A stretch of DNA of 13,802 nt from an uncultured Muribaculaceae bacterium (GTDB taxonomy: Bacteria > Bacteroidota > Bacteroidia > Bacteroidales > Muribaculaceae), in assembly GCA_910587915.1 (NCBI GenBank), contig CAJUOB010000038.1, forward strand, positions 1-13,802, written 5' to 3'. Position 1 is the first letter of the stretch, and every line of letters begins with the position of its first letter. Both the position numbers and the translations under genes were made by a program. Below the pieces are notes generated by a model, which had not been told where the DNA came from, did not search any database, and was given only the letters and a program-made list of their open reading frames with translations. This document shows, piece after piece, positions 1-5,197 of this stretch.

Positions 1-1140
1 AACATGCACTTCCGCGACCCCATAATGTACCGCATCATCAAGACACCCCACCACCGCACCGGCACCACATGGAAGGTATACCCGATGTATGACTTCGCCC
101 ATGGTCAGAGCGACTATTTCGAAGGGGTGACCCACTCCATATGCACGCTTGAGTTCGTGGTACACCGTCCTCTCTACGAGCACTTCGTGAAGGAACTCGC
201 CGACGAGAGCTACTGCCCGCGCCAGATCGAGTTCAACCGTCTTAATCTCACCTACACCGTGATGAGCAAGCGCAAACTGCTGCAGCTTGTCAAGGAAGGT
301 CTTGTGGCAGGTTGGGACGATCCCCGCATGCCGACCATCTCGGGTATGCGCCGCCGCGGATACACCCCGGCGTCGATCCGCAATTTCATCGATACTATCG
401 GATATACCAAATACGAGGCTCTCAACAGTGTGAGCCTGCTCGAGCATGCCGTACGCGACGACCTGAACCGCATCGCCACCCGCGCGATGGCGGTCGTAAA
501 TCCGCTGAAGGTTGTAATCACCAACTATCCTGAGGATAAGGTCGAGACCGTGAGCATGGAGAACAATCCCGAAGATCCCGAAAGCGGCATGCACGAAATG
601 CCGTTCTCGCGCGAACTGTATATCGAGCGCGACGACTTCATGGAGAATCCTCCCAAGAAGTTCTTCCGTCTCGCTCCCGGAGCAGAAGTACGCCTCAAAG
701 GTGCCTACATCATCAAATGCGAAGAAGTGGTGAAAGATGCCGACGGCAATATCACCGAGCTCCGTTGCACCTACGACCCCGATACACTCAGCGGCATGCC
801 CGGCGCATCGCGCAAGGTGAAAGGCACACTCCACTGGGTGTCGGCACCTCATGCCATAGATGCCGAAGTGCGTCTCTACGACCGCCTCTTCGACGTTGAG
901 AATCCTGCCGCCGAACCCGACCGCGATTTCCGCGAAATGCTCAATCCCGACTCGCTCAAGGTGGTGCAGGGCGTGAAACTCGAGCCGTTCATAATGGCAA
1001 ACGCACAGCCCGGCACAAAATTCCAGTTCCAGCGTGTGGGCTACTTCACACCCGACCCCGACAGCACACCCGAGCATCCGGTATTCAACCGCACCATCGC
1101 GCTGAAAGACACCTGGGAAAAAGTGCAGAAGAAAGCCTGA
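1..1140 (+). CDS. glnS: Glutaminyl-tRNA synthetase, C-terminal two thirds (5' end outside window)
   Basis: Charges tRNA-Gln with glutamine in the cytoplasm (class I aminoacyl-tRNA synthetase). The reading frame is open from the first base (AAC, Asn) and stops at TGA 1138-1140, so the start and the HIGH-containing part of the Rossmann fold lie upstream of the window. Visible landmarks, counted from the Met at base 4, are YPMYDFAHGQSDYFEGVTHS at about residues 26-45, which lines the amino acid and tRNA acceptor site, and the class I lysine loop in its GlnRS form VMSKRKL at 86-92, followed by GWDDPRMPTISGMRRRGYTP. From about residue 170 the two beta-barrel anticodon-binding domains follow, with VRLKGAYIIKCEE, the KVKGTLHWVSAPHA block and the terminal RTIALKDTWEKV. 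The match to E. coli GlnRS from memory runs co-linearly to the C-terminus without gaps that suggest damage. It precedes the TPR gene in the same direction, but a hairpin separates them. Identification is close to certain. Confidence 0.97.
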   Translation, partial: NMHFRDPIMYRIIKTPHHRTGTTWKVYPMYDFAHGQSDYFEGVTHSICTLEFVVHRPLYEHFVKELADESYCPRQIEFNRLNLTYTVMSKRKLLQLVKEGLVAGWDDPRMPTISGMRRRGYTPASIRNFIDTIGYTKYEALNSVSLLEHAVRDDLNRIATRAMAVVNPLKVVITNYPEDKVETVSMENNPEDPESGMHEMPFSRELYIERDDFMENPPKKFFRLAPGAEVRLKGAYIIKCEEVVKDADGNITELRCTYDPDTLSGMPGASRKVKGTLHWVSAPHAIDAEVRLYDRLFDVENPAAEPDRDFREMLNPDSLKVVQGVKLEPFIMANAQPGTKFQFQRVGYFTPDPDSTPEHPVFNRTIALKDTWEKVQKKA

Positions 1141-1190
1141 CTCCCATTGCCATAAGGCATAGGATTGACAGACGCTACAGCTAAGATAAA

Positions 1191-1223
1191 GGGAGTTAGG
1201 AAAGGAGTCCTTTCTTAACTCTC
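1191..1223. terminator. Palindromic 16-bp hairpin after glnS
   Basis: Bases 1191-1206 pair with 1208-1223: 16 pairs including two G-T wobbles, centred on G1207 (the innermost bases must open to form a real loop). It begins 51 bp after the glnS stop. The 3' flank (CTTATTCCTATA) is only moderately T-rich, so it is a plausible but imperfect intrinsic terminator, and its symmetry would let it act in both directions. Its right arm contains TTAACTCTC, identical to one unit of the 9-bp repeat array at 3174-3272. Confidence 0.55.
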
Positions 1224-1316
1224 CTTATTCCTATACGCCACATTCCACGCTCCGGGGGCGCCGGGGCCAACCAAACCATCGACACTCCTTTAATATACTT
1301 AATTCCATCAACTCTC

Positions 1317-2792
1317 ATGAGCTACGACGACGAATCCAATCCCCGCGAGGAACTCTACCGGAACTTTCTCAAATCGCTGAAAGAACCGGCTACCGAACGA
1401 TTCTTCGATGAGGATGAACTCGTGGAAATATTCGACTATGCCGGTGATATAGCCGATGACTACGCCCGCGCCGAAGTATTGTTCTGCGGAGCACGGCTAT
1501 ACCCCGAGAGCATACCTCTTAAAGAACGCCGCGCACTGCTCTACTTCGACCTCGAGGATGCCGAAAAAGACCTCAAGGATGGCAGCGCAGCAGCCTTTGT
1601 GGCCGACAATGCCGACCATACGTCGATGCTCTTCGATATAGTGCGCCTGGAAGCGAACCGCCCGGCCGATGCAGCCGCCGCACTCGATTTCCTGATGGAC
1701 CAGTACCCATCGTTCTCCGACGAGGAGACCATACGATTCGTAGACCTGGCGTTCGATCTCGACCAGTACGATTGGGTAAAAAGGCGTATGCCGGATTTAA
1801 GAAAAAAAGCTAATTTTCTACCAGCCCTGCTCTACGAGGTGCTTCAGGAAGCCGATGATAATGGCGACGACGAGACTGTGGCAGCGCTTGCAGAGGAACT
1901 GATCGAAGCTGAGCCATTCGCCATCGCCTACTGGGCTATTCTTTTCCGTGCGCAGGCACGCATGGGCAAGGAAGAAGAGGCCCGGCAGACATTCGACACC
2001 GCTCGAGCACTCGGCGCTGACAATCCGGCAGCCTTGCTCAATCTCGCCGACACTGTCTACAGCTCCGCGCCCTACCTGCAACGTGAGGCTATCGAGATGA
2101 TGGCAACGCTGAAAGAAGAAAATCCCGATGATTTCACATTCACCGACTGCCGCTGCGCACTGTTGGTGCAGAACGGCGAACCCGCCACTGCCGTTGCAGA
2201 ACTACGCGCATACATAGCCGACCATCCGGCCGAAGTGAAGCCCCTGAAGCAACTGCTGCTATGCAATGTATCGGACGCTAAGGAAATGGTGGACCGCTAC
2301 ACCGCAGCCAATGGCGGCCGGGAGATGCCGCCCACTGATCTCGATGAAATTCTCAATGCACTGCTGATGCGCTCGGCCATGGTATCGCTGGCTGGACTTC
2401 TTGCGTCGCTCGCGGGACATCGTACGCTCAACGCATCGGAATATGCCTCGTATGCGGAAGCCCTCTTCGCCCTTGGCCGCTACGATGCCGTGGTGGAAAT
2501 GACTGCCGACGACAGCATGCTCGATGAAATAAGCCAGATACCATTCAGAGGAGCAGCCTATGTATATATCTGTGTGGTTGCGCTGATGAAAACGGGCCGC
2601 GAGGAACAAGCAAAGGCTATGCTCGACAAAGTATCGCCATTCTTCGAGTCGTATATGGCAGGAGCACCGCTACCTGTGAAAATGGCCACACGAACTATCT
2701 TTACCCTCGCCGACAAAGTGCGTCGGCATCCGGCATCGGAAAAACTATATTGGGAATATTTCGATTTGCTCGGCCATTCCAAATTTGTGTGA
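1317..2792 (+). CDS. Tetratricopeptide-repeat-type helical protein, cytoplasmic
   Basis: A 491-residue, strongly acidic protein with no signal peptide or membrane segment, so it probably acts in the cytoplasm as a protein-interaction scaffold. It is built of paired helices with TPR-like spacing. The clearest units are around residues 200-260 (AIAYWAILFRAQARMGKEEE, then a unit containing NPAALLNLADTVY), around 270-320 (LLVQNGEPATAVAELRAYI followed by HPAEVKPL) and around 375-400 (YASYAEALFALGRYDAVVEM). The repeats are degenerate and I cannot assign a named subfamily or partner. The ATG at 1317 is the first in frame after the intergenic region and opens directly into acidic helical sequence. 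No Shine-Dalgarno sequence is visible, as is usual in Bacteroidetes. It lies 176 bp after glnS with a hairpin between, so co-transcription is doubtful. Its stop is 7 bp from the stop of the convergent membrane-protein gene. A run of seven A at 1802-1808 inside the gene is a possible slippage site but lies in a normal Arg-Lys-Lys-Ala context. Confidence 0.85.
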   Translation: MSYDDESNPREELYRNFLKSLKEPATERFFDEDELVEIFDYAGDIADDYARAEVLFCGARLYPESIPLKERRALLYFDLEDAEKDLKDGSAAAFVADNADHTSMLFDIVRLEANRPADAAAALDFLMDQYPSFSDEETIRFVDLAFDLDQYDWVKRRMPDLRKKANFLPALLYEVLQEADDNGDDETVAALAEELIEAEPFAIAYWAILFRAQARMGKEEEARQTFDTARALGADNPAALLNLADTVYSSAPYLQREAIEMMATLKEENPDDFTFTDCRCALLVQNGEPATAVAELRAYIADHPAEVKPLKQLLLCNVSDAKEMVDRYTAANGGREMPPTDLDEILNALLMRSAMVSLAGLLASLAGHRTLNASEYASYAEALFALGRYDAVVEMTADDSMLDEISQIPFRGAAYVYICVVALMKTGREEQAKAMLDKVSPFFESYMAGAPLPVKMATRTIFTLADKVRRHPASEKLYWEYFDLLGHSKFV

Positions 2793-2799
2793 CCCGGCG

Positions 2800-3057
2800 T
2801 CAGCGGGCACGCTTCAATACCGATTTCAACCGTTCGAGACCGGCTTTGCCAAGTATGAGCAGAGCCGTGTACTGCGACGCCTTTGCCATACCATAGAACA
2901 CAGCCCATAGCACACCCTTGGCCGAAACTGAAATGGGGAGCAGCATCTGGGCAAATGAAAGCACATAGCAGCACACACAGAATATCGCCACCATCACTCC
3001 GGTGCGGAACGACAGTTGCTGCAACCATGCTTTCAATCTTATAAATAAATCCTTCAT
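2800..3057 (-). CDS. Small two-helix membrane protein of unknown function
   Basis: An 85-residue protein with two hydrophobic segments, at about residues 19-42 (ending in FAQMLLPI) and 48-70 (from GVLWAVFYGMAKASQ), joined by a short ISVSAK loop. Both ends are rich in Lys and Arg (KDLFIRLKAW; LERLKSVLKRAR), so by the positive-inside rule both should be cytoplasmic, giving a hairpin in the inner membrane. I know of no function. It resembles short conserved hypothetical membrane proteins of Bacteroidales. The frame could start at an ATG at 3096, but that Met and most of the extra residues overlap a good Bacteroidetes promoter (3066-3096), so I choose the ATG at 3057, which begins MKDLF, a normal start for such a protein. 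It runs tail-to-tail into the TPR gene. Confidence 0.75.
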   Translation of the reverse strand: MKDLFIRLKAWLQQLSFRTGVMVAIFCVCCYVLSFAQMLLPISVSAKGVLWAVFYGMAKASQYTALLILGKAGLERLKSVLKRAR

Positions 3058-3065
3058 AATATCTG

Positions 3066-3096
3066 CAAAGATACAAACAAGCCGGATGCGAGGCAA
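3066..3096 (-). promoter_or_regulatory. Bacteroidetes-type promoter of the small membrane protein
   Basis: On the minus strand TATCTTTG (3073-3066) fits the -7 consensus TAnnTTTG exactly, and TTG (3096-3094) lies 20 nt upstream, the expected spacing for the -33 element. Transcription would start around 3059-3061, only a few bases before the ATG at 3057, so the message would be leaderless or nearly so. Confidence 0.65.
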
Positions 3097-3107
3097 GTTC
3101 CTTTTTA

Positions 3108-3143
3108 TAAAGTTTATGAAGTTAAAATAGTTAATGGAGTTAA
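3108..3143 (-). repeat. 9-bp tandem repeat, left array (4 units, minus orientation)
   Basis: Read on the minus strand, four contiguous 9-mers follow one another in exact phase: TTAACTCCA, TTAACTATT, TTAACTTCA, TAAACTTTA. It is the inverted counterpart of the larger array starting at 3174. Bases 3109-3125 and 3174-3190 are a perfect 17-bp inverted repeat around a 48-base loop. Confidence 0.85.
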
Positions 3144-3173
3144 GATATTTGTTTTGAGAGTGAAGCGATTATC

Positions 3174-3272
3174 TTAACTTCATAAACTTTCTTAACTTCT
3201 TTAACTTTATAAGCTCTCTTAACTCCTTTAACCTTCTTAACTCTCTTAACTCTATTAGCTTCATAGACTCGT
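3174..3272 (+). repeat. 9-bp tandem repeat, right array (about 11 units)
   Basis: Units begin every 9 bases without a single slip at 3174, 3183, 3192, 3201, 3210, 3219, 3228, 3237, 3246, 3255 and 3264. Seven start with TTAACT or TTAACC and the others are one- to three-base variants (TAAACT, TAAGCT, TTAGCT, TAGACT). The consensus is TTAACTYYN. The plus strand is pyrimidine-biased, so a transcript from the opposite strand would be purine-rich. Frames through it contain stops, so it is not a coding repeat. Confidence 0.88.
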
Positions 3273-3287
3273 ACAGGTCGAATATTA

Positions 3288-3322
3288 GAAAGGTGCGAAT
3301 CCGATATGGAAACGCACCTTTC
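3288..3322. terminator. Hairpin downstream of the two-cohesin gene
   Basis: GAAAGGTGCG (3288-3297) pairs perfectly with CGCACCTTTC (3313-3322) around a 15-base loop. It lies about 165 nt after the stop of the minus-strand cohesin gene. On the minus strand the bases after the stem are TAATATT rather than a T run, so the terminator call is weak. A processed 3'-end structure or an unrelated RNA hairpin is equally possible. Confidence 0.4.
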
Positions 3323-3487
3323 ATCACAGCATGAGTTGGGATCTAAAATCCAAGGCTCTTAAGGTCTCACGATCTCGTAAGCCAAACTGCAAGCCGACAG
3401 CTTCAATTTTGACGTATATCGCGTAATGTCAAAAAATCTACTATATCTCTTCCTTAACATTAGCTGCGGCTCACACGCATATCATTG

Positions 3488-5128
3488 TTATTTAACAAAT
3501 ACCTTGTAAGCATTGCCGGATTTATCGACAATGATGTTCATCTGACCCTTTGCGGGAGCGGACAATTTGACACCCTGCAGATTGTATACAGAGGCGTTGC
3601 CAGATTCAACTTCCACAAGGATAGAGTCGATACCACTGGTTTCGGCGTCGGCAAGGAGTTTGTCGATGGCAGCCTTGATAGCATCGCTGTCGACGGTGTT
3701 GGTATACTCACCTGCGTTGGCAACAGCCTCATAAGCGGCATCAGCGGCAGCCTTAGCCTCGTCGATAGCATCCTGAGCAGCTTTCTTTGCTTCGTCGACA
3801 TCGAATGCGGGATATTTCTCGCTGATTTCAGCAACAGCAGCGTCGAGCTGATCCTGAAGACCGGCGATGGTTTCGAGGTCGGCCTTATAAGCCTTCTCAT
3901 TGGCAGCCTTGCGGGCAACCTCAGCTTCCTGGGCAGCCTTAGCGTCGGCTACCAGCTTAGTGATAGCTTCTTCTATGCCAGGCACAGGCTTGAGCAGTGA
4001 TTCGTAGCCAGCCGCAGGAGTTCCGTTCTCGTAGGCGGTGTTGATGGCAGCCTCGAGAGCATCGATGCTTGCAGCGATTTCACTGCCGGTGAAGTCATCT
4101 TTCACATCGGGAGCTTCGGTGGCAATAGTGGCGAGGGCATCTTCGAGAGCCTTGCGCAGACGGGCAACCTCGGCGGCAGCGGCATCGTAGGGTACTTTGC
4201 CGTTCTCGAGATTGATAGTAGCTGTACCGGCATCGAAAGTCTGATTACCGAGAGCAGTCACAACCACATTCTTCACTACAACTTCGGCATGTGCATCGAC
4301 AAACGAAGCAGGAGCAGTTACGTCGAAAGTGAAGATATCGTTGCTTGTAGCACCGGGGACGGGAAGATTGATAACATTACCACCGGCCATGTTGTAGATG
4401 ATGACGCGGGTAGTAACACCATCGGCCTGAGGATATACCACGGGGAGAATGCCCGATACACAACGGTCGGATAGCTTGAACGAATTTTCATCGATCTTGA
4501 AGCCTTCGGGCACGACGATGTCGGCCTGAAATCCGGATACGTCGGCGCTATTGTCGAGGCCGAGAGCTACGGTTGTAGCGACTTCGGGCTTAACAACATA
4601 AGCAGCTTCCTGAGCGGTAACTTCGAATTCACCTGCAAGCAGAGTCACATTAGCCTCAACATCGGCAGGTGTCCAAGCCTGAGATCCATTGCCATTTGTA
4701 AGGGTGATATCGTGGAGCTCCAGAGTTGCTTCCCTGTTACGGAGCAGGACACCGGGCTGAGCCTGGAGATTCAGGAGCAATACCGGGCCTTCATTACCCG
4801 AAAAATTGCGGTTGGGCTGGAGCGAAACAACAAGAATCTTGCATGTTTCATCATCCATATAGTTCGTATAAATCTGTTGCGACGGGGCATAACGATCGGT
4901 GCGCTCCACACCTTCCAGTTCGATACCTTCGGGAAGGATCAAGGTGAAATCGAGGCCCGCAATTTCGTCGCTGTTCTCGAGATTTACAGCCACCTGCTTC
5001 ACATCGTATGAAGAGATGGTGAAATCATCGACAACCAATCTGTTGTCGGCCGATGCTTTGCCACACACGGCGAGTGCACCGAGGAGACACACGAACTTCA
5101 ACAGACTGCTAAATGACATTAATTTCAT
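3488..5128 (-). CDS. Secreted protein with two cohesin-like domains and a helical stalk
   Basis: A 546-residue exported protein. A signal peptide (residues 1-27, MKLMSFSSLLKFVCLLGALA core, likely cleavage after KASA) is followed by two cohesin-like beta-sandwich domains at about 29-165 and 168-307. Each shows the family pattern: a strand with V-L-N/D-N, then 'GxxxDIxxPEG' (AGLDFTLILPEGIEL; SGFQADIVVPEGFKI), then an 'ILVVSL' or 'RVIIYNM' strand. Residues 313-495 are an Ala/Glu/Lys/Asp-rich coiled-coil-like stalk (LRKALEDALATI; ADAKAAQEAEVARKAANEKA). Residues 502-546 are a C-terminal tail of the Bacteroidales type (VYNLQGVKL ... YKVFVK). The frame is open upstream to 5194, but that extension is polar, overlaps the intergenic hairpin and would bury the signal peptide, so I use the ATG at 5128; an ATG at 5119 is also possible. 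It follows the giant gene by 69 bp with no visible promoter, so it is probably its operon partner. Surface or extracellular placement is inferred; the exact ligand of the cohesin-like domains is unknown. Confidence 0.8.
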   Translation of the reverse strand: MKLMSFSSLLKFVCLLGALAVCGKASADNRLVVDDFTISSYDVKQVAVNLENSDEIAGLDFTLILPEGIELEGVERTDRYAPSQQIYTNYMDDETCKILVVSLQPNRNFSGNEGPVLLLNLQAQPGVLLRNREATLELHDITLTNGNGSQAWTPADVEANVTLLAGEFEVTAQEAAYVVKPEVATTVALGLDNSADVSGFQADIVVPEGFKIDENSFKLSDRCVSGILPVVYPQADGVTTRVIIYNMAGGNVINLPVPGATSNDIFTFDVTAPASFVDAHAEVVVKNVVVTALGNQTFDAGTATINLENGKVPYDAAAAEVARLRKALEDALATIATEAPDVKDDFTGSEIAASIDALEAAINTAYENGTPAAGYESLLKPVPGIEEAITKLVADAKAAQEAEVARKAANEKAYKADLETIAGLQDQLDAAVAEISEKYPAFDVDEAKKAAQDAIDEAKAAADAAYEAVANAGEYTNTVDSDAIKAAIDKLLADAETSGIDSILVEVESGNASVYNLQGVKLSAPAKGQMNIIVDKSGNAYKVFVK

Positions 5129-5150
5129 TGTTAAATCGATATTTGGAAAT

Positions 5151-5181
5151 CGTATCCGGGCGGCCGAAGCCGCCGGATACG
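5151..5181 (-). promoter_or_regulatory. UUCG-tetraloop hairpin between the two secreted-protein genes
   Basis: In the minus-strand transcript a 13-bp GC-rich stem (CGTATCCGG plus CGGC, with a single-base bulge opposite G5160) closes a TTCG loop, the very stable C(UUCG)G tetraloop. It begins 16 nt after the stop of the giant gene and ends 22 nt before the next ATG. No T run follows, so it is more likely an RNA processing or stability element that sets the ratio of the two proteins than a complete terminator. Confidence 0.65.
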
Positions 5182-5197
5182 GTTTCGAAGTCATTAA

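Larger units (their letters stand above)
3097..3487. other. Non-coding interval with inverted 9-bp repeat arrays and one hairpin
   Basis: 391 bp between the promoter of the small membrane protein and the end of the two-cohesin gene. No convincing coding frame is present. The left half (3108-3272) is the 9-bp repeat described separately. At 3288-3322 there is an isolated hairpin. The remaining 165 bp (3323-3487) shows only a weak 7-bp inverted pair, TTTTGAC 3407-3413 with GTCAAAA 3428-3434, and I see nothing else in it. Confidence 0.7.

Noticed and set aside
1802..1808. A7 run in the TPR gene as a programmed frameshift
   Set aside because: The main frame continues with the same helical repeat character on both sides, and no alternative frame extends usefully.
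2558..3076. 172-codon minus-strand frame covering the end of the TPR gene and the small membrane protein
   Set aside because: It overlaps two better-supported genes in other frames and has no recognisable motif. The hydrophobic two-helix frame at 2800-3057 with its own promoter is more convincing.
3108..3272. CRISPR-like array
   Set aside because: The units are contiguous 9-mers without spacers, and no cas gene is present.
3485..4000. 171-codon plus-strand frame rich in hydrophobic residues
   Set aside because: It is the in-register complement of the Ala-rich stalk of the two-cohesin gene, so its hydrophobicity is a by-product.
5059..5074. Lipoprotein signal (LAVC) in the two-cohesin protein
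   Set aside because: The residue before Cys22 is Val, which does not fit the usual Gly/Ala/Ser, and a good signal peptidase I site (KASA) follows five residues later.
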